Assembly (NCBI GenBank): GCA_023053545.1
Contig: JAKZAN010000004.1
Span: 3,162,001-3,226,000, forward strand
DNA length: 64,000 nucleotides
Reading direction: 5' to 3'
Source of the DNA: Lepidurus packardi
Taxonomy: Eukaryota; Arthropoda; Branchiopoda; Notostraca; Triopsidae
Below are positions 36,699-48,037 of this stretch, piece by piece. Position numbers and translations under genes: made by a program. The notes below the pieces were generated by a model. The model ran no database searches and was not told the DNA's origin. It saw only the letters and a program-made list of their open reading frames with translations. The number at the start of each line of letters is the position of its first letter. Positions within the stretch are counted from its first letter, which is position 1.

Positions 36699-39600
36699 GT
36701 AAGCGCATCTTTCAGTTTACCTTGATATGACTAGCTTTTCCCTCCATATCCCCGTATTCCTACCATTTCCGAAAGAATTCCGAGTTTTCTTCGTATTATT
36801 CTCCCGCTACTCTTCAGAAGAGTAACCTTAGTGCTCTACTTAAAGAAAGCAAATCTCTTATGGTGGTTTCCCTTAAACTTTTGTTGCATTTTTTGAATTC
36901 TCCAAGAGTCCTTAGTTTTCCCGCAATTTTCATCTAATACGTACTGCTATCTGGCGCTGGCGTTCTGAACAAAGTCCAAGACTTCCTTTGACACCACTCA
37001 GCGTCATCTACCGGCCTTTTTGGAAAGCTCGGTAGTTTTCGATATGGGCTCTAGGTGGCACTGGAGTCTTTGAAATCGCAACAGTTTTTATTTGAAAACC
37101 AGGGAAATTGTTTTCATCAAACAAATCCTTTTCAGATTAGAAGTAGCAATACTTTGCGAGACACTTATGAAATTTTTCAACGCAATTCCAGCCTAATATT
37201 TTACCGCACTGCTAGGCTTCTTTTTTTACAAGCATTTAAAAGGCTTGCAGGTCCTTTACCGCAAATTAAAAGGGCTTTTGGTGTCAGTTTCGAAGATGGA
37301 ATCGGGGCGCGTAGGCGGTAAGACAAGCGTCATCCTAAAGGACTTTTCCTCATTGGAGCGCATAAAAAACAACGAGAAATAAAAGGGACGGCGGAGAATG
37401 ACGCACGTGAGGTAGCGAAGGTGAATCCAAAACTTCCCTTTCATTTACTCGGTATTTGGTTGCTGAGCAATGGACTTTGCCGTGTGGCGTTCAGCAGCGA
37501 ACGTCATCGTTCTCGCTCACCTTTCGTGGGCTGGCTCCTGCAATATGAGTGTGCGGGATGCCTCCCTAGCTTCATTAGCCCCACACGTGGAAAACTTAAT
37601 TGTTAAGGCCTATTTCTTCCTCTTCTCAAGAGAGGAAACTTTGCCGTCTAGGGCGTCTTTCGCTCTCGCTACACCTTTCAAAGCTTCTTGGAGGTTAACA
37701 GGGACGGGTGGGCTAATTTGTGTGTGCTCAGCTTTTATGTTATTAACGAGTCGAGTTATTAATTGGCTCACCGAGCCTTGTGGCTTGGCAGCTTTCAGCG
37801 GAAAGAGTCAAGAGAGTTGGGAGAGATTGAGAAGGAAATGGGAGACGAGAGGCTGGCAAGACAAGTTATTTGAGCGAAAATGAGTTAGTTGGGGAGAAAT
37901 CGATTATGAATATGTGACTGCTTGGTGTGACGCGTTGGGGATGAATATGGAGTCAATCAAAGTAGAGAGAGGATAGGTTCGGCTCTGTTGTGTCTAGAAT
38001 GGGCGAATTGGGAATTGTATAACAAGTCTGGTGTGTAAGTGTTTTAAGGGGTTCGGATTCTTTGGCACTGGCTCAGCAGTTGAAAGAGATGCGAGCGAAA
38101 GAGAGAGAGAAAACTGACGAGGAAGAGTGTAGAAACCTTTAACCAATAACCTTTCAAGCGCACCTTTCATGGAATTGTTAGCGCCTTAAGAAGCGAACGA
38201 AAGTCTGGACCTTTACCTTCGTAATAACGGACAAATCCAGAGTGGCACCACTTTTTCCCTCATCAGGACACGCCCCATCCTAAGTACAGATTGGGTCGAA
38301 ACTTGTATAAATCGTTGACAGGGGTTTAACGAACTTTACTTTGACCATGTAATATAACGTTGTCTCGCTTGATTTTGAATCTTACAAATAATTCTATATA
38401 CAATTCTGGAACTTAATAAATACAAAATAACCTAACTAAGATAAGTGGGTTTCTGAGTTTTTTTTTATTTTTTTAATAATGGGCGTAGGCTTGAAGGCCT
38501 GTTGCCAATTTATTTATTTGTCGATTATTTACATGACTTAGTCTTTAAAAACTTAATAACGAATTGGGAGGAGGGGTTAGGGAAAGGGAAGTAAATAAGG
38601 TAAATTTTTAATTTACAAAATGGTTAGTAAATTGTGTTTAGCGAATTCCGCGAATTTGATTAGTTTCGCTTTTTAAAAATTTATTTATCTCTTTCGGAGT
38701 GCATTTTAGCAGTTTTTATATAAAAAAAAGTATTAGTTCATTTTTTCCCCTAGATTAACTTTTCGATTTTTTTTTATTTCGAAGTTATACTTAGAAAAAT
38801 TCTTCCTTCTTAGTAAAAAAAATGCCTCGCCATGGCAGATCTAAGGCATTGACGTCATTTCTGTGAATTTTTGCATAAGACTGATGCAACACCTTAATTA
38901 TGCAAGAATTAACTTATATAACCATCTCGGCAGACCTAAAATTGGCAGCTTTATCTTATGGAAATGAGTTTGGCAAGAAGTAAAGACACTCGCAATGTTT
39001 CAGCTTAACTTCCTTTGGGAAAAACAATTTTCTTTTTCGCGTTCTTAAAAGGAAGAGCGGTCTCCATAAGAAGTGACAAAGTACCGTAGATGAGCGAGTT
39101 AATGAGCCCATCCTTTCCTCTTGTAATTAGTCATAGGCTCTTGGCCCCTCCTTCCTTAGCCTTGTTTATTTTCTTAACCAAGTGATTCGTTCCTAAACGC
39201 GATTTTTTCCTCGGGTTAAGGTGCTTTTTTTTTCTTTCTTTATGATATTCTTGAATAAGAAAAAAGTGAAAGACAGTAATCTTTGGGGACTCATGTTATA
39301 TGACAGTAATGGCTTATTAATTGCCCGATTCCTTTGCGTGATGCTGATGGTAGATTCTGGGAATCCTTTTCCTTAGTCAATAATTAGCTAGATGTGTGAG
39401 AAAAATATCCAAAAGGCCTACACTTCAATTATTAGCGTTCCATCTGATTTCTTCTGTCAAGCTTGCCATTGTTGCTGACAACTGTGCATGGCGAAGTAGA
39501 AAGGAGGCGATAGGAAGCCCTAATAATGTGTTGTGCGTGTAGAAAACTCTACATCGAACGTCCGTTTTCCTTTTTGCTTGTCGGTCCCTTGACTTGAGTA

Positions 39601-41321
39601 AAGTTGATGGTCTCCTTATCGGCCTTCTTTAACAATCTATGAAGGTTCTTGGGGGACAGTCCATGTCCACCTAGAACGATTGATACTCTATACACATGTA
39701 CCTTTCATCTCCCTGTTGGGAATGAAAGAAAGCTCCAATAAATATGATTTGTCCGGCTTCGTTTGACACAAGGATTGAAACACATGTTGGGTTGGATGGC
39801 GTGCAAAGTCCCACGTTTCATGGGATACTTTTTTTTTCCTTTCCAATTAATTTATAAGTCGTATACATTAATTCAATCCTACCTGAGCGGTTTATAGGAT
39901 CTATTTTTTGGGGGGGTGGATAGTAGAAAAAAAAACAAAGAAAGAAATGCGAGTAATAAAATAATAAATAAATACAAATTATAGAAACAAATAACATAAG
40001 TAAATTAAAAATAGAAAAATAATAACAGTAAAATAAATTAAAAAGTAGAAGCAATAGAAAAAGTTAAAAAAAAAAAAATGGGTTTAGATTTTCAAGAAGT
40101 GTAAGGTCTCATTCCTTGCGAAAATTAAGAGCTTCTAGTTTTCGAGATGAGTACCAGATGGTTTCCTCCCGTTTATGAGCGCAGGAAATCTAGTTTCCGT
40201 ATTCATTTCACGGCCGATGCCGTTCGCCATATTCCGGCGCACGTTGTTCGACAAGTTTGGGAGGTCAAAGTTATCCTATTACGCGGATCAACGCCTTAGG
40301 AACCGTTAGAATGCGGAACATATTGAAACTCAAATGAGTCTTTTCCGCGTCCAGGAATGGAGTTTTACACTATTGTACCAGATCGCACAGTACAGTACGC
40401 TTAGAAAGGCTTGGCTTGAATTGTAGAAGGGAAGAGTTTGAAACTTTCGTCACTTATTCTATGCTATTCTAGAAATTATATACAATTCTTGAAAAAAACT
40501 ATGTTGGTTGCTGGATTATATCTTTGTCTTGTAAATTGGCTTAATGTTTTTCGGGAAAATTTCATGGGAGACTGGTTGGGGAATCAATACCCAGAACTTC
40601 AATACCAACAATGAAACTTTCAAGAACGTTGGGATTTGGGGAAATTAGTAATGCGGGAAGTAAAGGTTTATAGTTGACTTTGTAGACAAGAATGAAACTT
40701 TGAAGTGGCAACAACGAAAAGCCGATCTTTGGCTGACAAGCTCTACCTTCGGTCGAAGTATTGCGTGAGCAATGTGCATTCCACTTTGAATTAGTTTCAC
40801 CATGGAAACTGCCTTTTTTCTTCCATATTGTATATCCAATAAGAAAAATCTTCATTTTTAAGACAAACATATGTAATGTACAGAAATGAATGTAGTGAAC
40901 ACTAATTATACGCATTAGAAAGTAAAACAAATCCGTCCTATCGAGAAAACTTGAATGCAAATCTTAATGTAGAACATTTGCCATATGCAACTTCTAAAAT
41001 TAAATAGAATAAAATATAATTGGTGATATAGTGGTTGCTTAAAGTAACTCTAACTGGTTAAGAAAAACAAATCATGACTTAGTCATGATTACGTGAATAC
41101 CAATAAATCTATAAATAGCTGATGGAATGCTGAAGGGACATAATCCATTTTGGAGTCGATTGAAAGCTAAAAGGGGATGCGACAGCAAATTGGCGGTCAG
41201 GTTAAACACGCAATAGCCAGAGCTTGTCAGCGGGGGGTAAAAAGGGGGGAGTACTTAAAATAGCTTCAAGGGCGGAGCCTAATCAGATGGGCCAGCTTGT
41301 CAGTCGGTTGTGTGGGGCTCT

Positions 41322-42390
41322 TTTAAAGGGGGAGTAAGGTACGAAAAAATAAAAAAATATGTTATAGAGGAGACCAAAATAAGTGTTCTGGCTGAAGAAC
41401 CCCTATGTCAATTATGCATATTAACCGAGTAATTAATTATTTAGCGGTTTAAGCTCCGCCCCTTTCCGCCAAATTTCAAATTTTCCTATCCTTATAACAT
41501 TGGCGGACAGTTGGCCGGAGGCCTAGCGACTTTACCTGTGAGCGCATTCAAAATCGATCCCAGATCTCATAGGGACCGTACCGTGACCTTTCTTTTGAAT
41601 GCTTAAGCAGTTTTTTACGCGCTTTGGTTACTTCACAAACTTAATCACAAAAAACCACTTTTTCTTCGCGCCACGACGGGAATGTTCCGTTCTGTGGCTC
41701 AACGAACGTCAACGCCGCGAGCGTGGAGCTCACAACCTGTGTCAGGATAGCCTGCCGGACTAACCGAAGAATCCGAAGAATCGCTTGAAACACTATCGTT
41801 ATCACTCATTTTAATTCAAAGCTTATGAAGACACAAACTAATAAACTAAACAAGCGAATAGTCAGCACGTATACAAGACCACGCTTTGGAATGTCGACTT
41901 TGGATAACACGCGTTCCAAGGCTTCTTAGCCTAGCTCTCCCCAATATGTTAGTCCGGCAGGCTATCCTGACACAGGTTGTGAGCTCCACGCTCGCGGCGT
42001 TGACGTTCGTTGAGCCACAGAACGGAACATTCCCGTCGTGGCGCGAAGAAAAAGTGGTTTTTTGTGATTAAGTTTGTGAAGTAACCAAAGCGCGTAAAAA
42101 ACTGCTTAAGCATTCAAAAGAAAGGTCACGGTACGGTCCCTATGAGATCTGGGATCGATTTTGAATGCGCTCACAGGTAAAGTCGCTAGGCCTCCGGCCA
42201 ACTGTCCGCCAATGTTATAAGGATAGGAAAATTTGAAATTTGGCGGAAAGGGGCGGAGCTTAAACCGCTAAATAATTAATTACTCGGTTAATATGCATAA
42301 TTGACATAGGGGTTCTTCAGCCAGAACACTTATTTTGGTCTCCTCTATAACATATTTTTTTATTTTTTCGTACCTTACTCCCCCTTTAAA
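41322..42390. mobile_element. Perfect 443-bp inverted repeat (foldback element) with TTAA ends
   Basis: Left arm 41322-41764 and right arm 41948-42390 are, as far as I can read, exact reverse complements without a gap, around a 183-bp spacer. The outer ends are TTTAAAGGGGGAGTAAGG and its complement. Each end carries TTAA (41323-41326 and 42386-42389), suggesting insertion of a 1059-bp element (41327-42385) at a TTAA target, as in piggyBac-type or TTAA MITE elements. Identity beyond the TTAA stops at once. The perfect arms imply a young insertion, or an assembly or foldback artefact. Confidence 0.85.
41699..41809 (-). pseudogene. 36-codon acidic/serine-rich ORF in the foldback spacer
   Basis: Starts MSDNDSVSSDSSDSSVS in the spacer and runs into the left arm, where it stops. 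A short acidic Ser/Asp-rich N-terminus is common at the start of piggyBac-like transposases, so this may be the remaining 5' end of a transposase gene. The link is by flavour only; no catalytic region is present. Confidence 0.35.
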
Positions 42391-44999
42391 GCGTTCAAAT
42401 GTTACAACAGTTTTACAAGTCCAGGGTCAAGAACATGAAGAAGCAGCAAACGACACACAAAGTCGTCAGAAGCTGTTGCATCTCCTTGTCCCTGACGTCT
42501 ATGCTGGAGACCCAATGCTTTATTTCCACATGCGTTTCTCCCCCCAAACTTTTCATGTCGACTGTCCCTCATTCTATAGTTCTATTTTCAAAATTGTCTA
42601 TAATGGTTTGGGAGCCACGTGCACTTTGAAAAGCCCTGCGTGGCCTTTCGAGGCCTAATGTAAGGTGACAAAATGCTCTTTGCCTTTCAAACCTTCATAT
42701 TTTCAACGTTCTCTGACAACGTCTCCCACATTTCGCAAGCCGTGATCCATTTTTCAACTGCGAAGCTCGAGCTTTTCAACTACTCCGGCATGGAATGTTC
42801 CAGATAGTAATTTTAGTCCTACAAACTAATAGTTCGTATGTCATTAGTAATTTAACAAGGAACAAAAGTAACCTGAACTTTAATCTGGAACTCTAGTTGG
42901 GTTTAAACTGTGATTTGTTAATTATTTCTATAGAATATCAATATTTTTACGTGATATTCATCTCTAGAACATTAGCTTAGAAGAGTTTCTCTTTTTTGGT
43001 AAAATCATGTTTGGAACTTATTGCTAAGCAGTACAGATGACTTTTTAGCATTAAAATCCATAATTGTACTTCAGTGTATGCTGGTAGTATATTATTCAAG
43101 AGTAATGAGCTTTGTTCCAATTTTTTTTTCCTTATTAAACAGCCGTGCATGAGTGACTGACATACAAATGTGTGTTATGACGTCACTGACGTATCATGGC
43201 AAGCTTACGGCGCTTGTTACCATGTTTGAAACAGCAAACTAGGACCTCGGGGACGAAGGATACCGATACGGATACGGAATCGTCTCTTGCGTTCAGGAAT
43301 CACGTGACTTTTTTTCCTTAATAAGTGAATTACTGCGTCACGCATGATGGGAAAGAACATGTATCTATAAAAACTCAATTGTGTGCTCTTTTTTTACTAG
43401 ACTAAGTTAAACTTTAGTGCCGACTGTCCTTTTAAATAATATGTTGCTTACCCAGCCCAGGATGTTCGTTGAGAATGTTAGGAATCTAGAAATGAACCGG
43501 GGGGTAAGGGTGACTGCGATGTGGGAACACCTGGTTATATTATGTAATTTGGGTAAAAGTTTGGGGGGGTTTTAGTACTCGGTGAAGCTGGAATTAGATT
43601 CTATACCTAGAGCAAAGTATATTGACTCATTTGGTGGATAAAAGTAGAAATTGACTGACATAATGAAGACTTGATGATGGACACTGGCGCCTGCTGACGT
43701 TTGCTGTTTCACTTTTTTTCTCCGCAAGTTTTTTTTTTTTTTGGGGGGGGGGGAGGTCGGAACAAGTTAGAATAGGAGATTTCTTAGTTTCTGGCTATCT
43801 TGTATGTGTTTATTATTGAACTTGGGAAGTCTCGATGAGGTCTGCCGCTGTCTGTCTTCCCAAGTTATTTTGTCTTCATTTTTCTTTCTTTTGTATTTCA
43901 TTCTTTTTTTCCCCAAGAAAGGAAAGATTTGAGTAGCCAAAAGTGGTTATTGGTCAGCGGAACCCAAGTTATTCTTTTCTCATGTGACGGGTATTACTTA
44001 TTCTGGGTGTCAACATTAGTTTCTTGAAGGAAGTTCTCTCAAAGCAGTAGTCATATCCGCATATTCGACGCCTCATTAACATTGTAGAGCATTAATTACT
44101 TTGACACAGACCCTAGGAAAAAATGCTTTTTATTTCCACTGCAATTTTTATTTTTGTCGTAACGACGTTGGATTCCATGGAATTCCTGCTGTTAGCCTGG
44201 GGGACTATGACTGCAGCTTAGATACTGACGTCATAGGTACATGGGTTTTTAAGCGGTTGCAGAATAAGCGTGTGCGGATTCTTCGGATTTTTCAAGAGTT
44301 TTTATTGTAGTTGAGTTGGCGAGGGGGTGGACATAGAATGCTTCAAAGTCAAGTATTGTTGGAAAGAATTTTGGGAGCCCTGTTGATCTTGGCGGACAGG
44401 CTTGATCTAACGTTGCGTTAGGCTTTAAAAGGGGGAAAGAAAAAGTAGTGCTTCAGCACCACTCGTGTGGGCTATAAAATCTTGCGCTGTTGGGAGGATT
44501 AAACTGTGTAAATATTGCTTTGGGGGAGCTCTGAGGGCTCTTTTCACATTCTTGGGTTTATTTTCAAACGATATGTAGGGAATCCAAGCCATTCTTATAT
44601 TGCGTTGCGCGCTTTTTTTTTTGGCAAAGAGTGCTGTTATTTCCCCCCACTACAGCATGGACTACGGTCCCCCCCTCCCCCCTTTAAAGCATGTGGCTTT
44701 GGGTAAACTAATAGAACAGCGCAGGTTTTTTATTACTTTTTTCTAACAAAGAAAAGTCAAACAGTCTCCAGGCAGTAAAGTTGCTAATACACAAGGAAAC
44801 AGTACCCTGAAAGATATTGTTGAAAATTCTCCAATGGGAATTTGCAACTAGCAGTTTAATACAATTGTACATTGTAACGTAAAGGTAATAAGTGCTAAAT
44901 TTGGCAGAAAATCACCCTATTATCAGCGAATCTCACGGTTGGTTATTGTTAGACAATTCGTGTGTAGATAAGAGCGACCAAAACTTGCATAAGTACTTT

Positions 45000-45680
45000 A
45001 TCGCTAAGGGATATTGCGAAACCTCGCAATTTGGGTAAATAAATTCGCGAACATAAGAATAAAGGCAGTTATGGTAAGTAGATGTTCCGGGATTCGAAGA
45101 AATAAATTTCTCAAGCACGGCAAATTCACGGAAAAAATAGATTAAAGAAGTTCGCATAACTTTTAAATAGAAGGAATTCACCAAAATTGGACTAAATATG
45201 CAAATATTGAGATAAAGCAAAGCAGAAAATTGCCACACATAATCTCGCACGAATAATCAAGCACTCGCGAAAACTCGAATATGAAAATTCGCAAAATCCT
45301 CCAAAAATGGATAAAGAAATCCGTAAAAACATTTGAATAAAGGAAATTCGCCAAAGTTGGGCAAATGAATATACAGATACGGGGATAAAGAAAACTAGAA
45401 ATGCTCACAAATCTTGCAAGCATTCGCGAAAACTCGACAATAAAAATTCGTAAAACTCCCCAAAACCGATTAAATAAATTCGTCAAACATTTGAATAAAG
45501 AGAATGTGTCAAAGTTGGGAAGCAAATATGCAGATACTGGGATAAAGAAAACGTCCGAATTCTCAACCAATACATCTCGCAAACATTCGCTGAAACTCGA
45601 ATATGAAAAGTCGCGAAAACTCGAGTGGAAGCAAATTCACGGAAATGCATGGAAAGAAAACTTCCCCGGAGTGTAACGAA
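45000..45680. repeat. Diverged tandem array, about 160-bp unit, 3-4 copies
   Basis: Recurring blocks include TCGCGAAAACTCGAATATGAA, AAACATTTGAATAAAG and GGGATAAAGAAAAC, spaced about 160 bp apart. Examples are ACTCGCGAAAACTCG near 45250, CATTCGCGAAAACTCG near 45420 and CATTCGCTGAAACTCG near 45585. Copies are well diverged. They cause long but meaningless open frames on both strands. Confidence 0.75.
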
Positions 45681-47962
45681 AGGGAAATTCAAAGAAATTT
45701 CCATCGTAAATAGAGGAAAGATTGCAAAGGTTAGAAATCCTTCCATTTTGTGAAAGACGAAAGTTAGCGAGTTTGAGACATTAAGGTTCATGTGCGCGAG
45801 GAGCGATTTCAATGTTCTCGTGCCAAAATGGTGTTGATAGCGTCTTCGCTAAACTATGCATGGAAAATAAAACCATTTTTTTGCTCTCTCTCATTTTGTT
45901 CTTTCCCTTCTTTTTTTAATAATAACCATTTGGCGCATTTGGACCCTCCACAATCCCTAAAAAAGGGTCTCCCGGCTTGGCGCCAAAACATTGCACACTT
46001 GAGCAACTTTTTTCCTCGTGATCTTCTCAACCGGCTCTGGCCCCTCAGTTGTACTACATGAAGACAAGGTGTCACGCTAATTTGCAATACAACTTCCCGT
46101 CTAACTATTTTTTTCGTACCTGGGAAAAACAAAACATCTCCAGAAAAAAAGTTGAGCAGGAAAGCAACTACACAAAAATTCATTTAAAAAAAGTCGTCTA
46201 ATCCGCGCCCTCAGGAGCAATAAGAAACAGAGAATGAGTTGGTAGGGCATTCCAGCGTCTTGACAGTTCGCTAAGACAGATTCGTTTTTAAGCGCATAAC
46301 AAAAAATAGAGCACTTCAAAAACTCCCAGACGAGACAGTTTTTCAAATGTTCGAAAATAAAGAAAAAGGAATTTAAGAACCCCCCCCCCAAAAAAAGGGA
46401 AATTAGCATACGAAAGTGTAAGCTCGGTTAATGATTTAGAGCTTCATTAAATCCCCTTTGCGAGTTCTTGTGTTGGCTCCCAATTGAAAACCGCGTTGAA
46501 AGGTTTAAAACGCCGGGCCGGTACTTGTGATGACGTCACACGGAAGTAATATCATGCCTCAAAGTTGTTCTTTTTTTTTGGCTCCCCGACACTTGCGCGA
46601 AATCAGCATTCTGACGCACATTACAATGGTAATGGATTTATAGCAAAGTGGAAGAGAGAAGAGAGTGAGAGAAAAGATATGGAAAGGGAAGCAATTGTGT
46701 GGCCGACTGCCTAGCTACGCCCCTTAAATAGCTATCTTAACGCGTGCCAATTACGATCTTGGCTTGGCTTTTTGGCCCATTTTTCTTTTCCTTCCGTCTT
46801 TTTTTCTTTTTTCTTCTTTGGAACTAAAATGGAAGAGATTCTTGCGAGTCTCGTATTTATTTATAGGCCAAATGTCACATGTGTTCGCGCTACTGGGTCC
46901 AATTAATGGCCGCTATCTGTCTTCATCGGGAAATGTGCTCTAATGCGCAAATTTTCTTTGCCTCTTTGGTTTTTCTTTTCGGTTTTTCAGTTTTCCTACT
47001 CCTTTGCCCTCGACTTGGACAAACGCGTAAACCATAGAGCAAAAATTCCAGACATGAAAAAAGAAAAATAAACTTCCAAGGAATTGCCGTTCATTAACGT
47101 TTTTGCACGAGGAGGGAGCAAGTTGCAGTTATGGTTTGGACTTTGGGGAGGGGAAAAAGGGGGTGTGTAAGGTATTACTAGGCAGAATAGCCTTAGGCAA
47201 GTTGCGCAAGCTGGTCCATTAGCAAGTCATCAGGAGTCGTTTACCCAAGTTTTCGACTCAAAGTGATCCTTCTTTTTCTTGGCGGAGGGGGGGCAAAGAA
47301 GATTTGGGGGGGTTAGTTGGAGAGGAGGTTAAATATGAAGGCGAAAGAGACTTATTTTCGGGAGGCCCAGTTATCGGTCGGCGACAAGGGAGTTGTGTAG
47401 CCCGCGACAAATGATGTGCTCTTCTTATCACCCGGCAACCGTGCCCCCTTACTCCTCCGGTTGGAAAGAGTAGGGATTTTTTTTTTTCTTTTCTGTAGCA
47501 GTTTTTCTTAAGCGAAAAATTTCGACTGTCTTTGGATTAGGAAGATTTTTTTGGATCCATGTCAAAATGTCACTCGTAATGAGCTAAAACTTCGACTGGG
47601 GGAAGCCACGCCCTCTTGCAAGAAATGCGTTCTCTAAGAAAAAGATGAGAGAGGGGAAAATTAAAAGGGTCAGTTTTGTTGCCACCATGAAAGCTGAAGA
47701 CGTCATCGTGATTGACATTTTACCTTTTTTGTGCCATATTTTTATTTGAAGAAATTTTTAAAGCTAATAAAACAAAAAACTCTAAAAGAAAATTATTGGA
47801 ACTTGCAATAATATACTACGCGTTTCCAATGACTTTTTTAGAAGTCCTATGTAATGAAAAAATGAAATTCCATTGATATTCTAGCAAAAATTAATTGGGA
47901 TATTTTATTAAAATAAGCTAGGTAACTTTTGAAAAAATAACGAAATTGGACATTTATTTTAA

Positions 47963-48037
47963 TTATTATTTATTATATTTATATTTTAGTTATTATTTAT
48001 TATATTTATATTTTAGTTATTATTTATTATATTTAAT
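47963..48037. repeat. AT-rich 27-bp tandem repeat, about 2.8 copies
   Basis: The unit begins TTATTATTTATTATATTT and ends ATATTTTAG. Two exact copies (47963-47989 and 47990-48016) are followed by a partial third. Confidence 0.9.

Noticed and set aside
42335..42658. 107-codon ORF next to the inverted repeat
   Set aside because: It starts inside the repeat arm and crosses into unique DNA, with no similarity recognised; likely chance.
45178..45812. Several overlapping 90-134 codon ORFs
   Set aside because: They are by-products of the tandem array and its periodicity.
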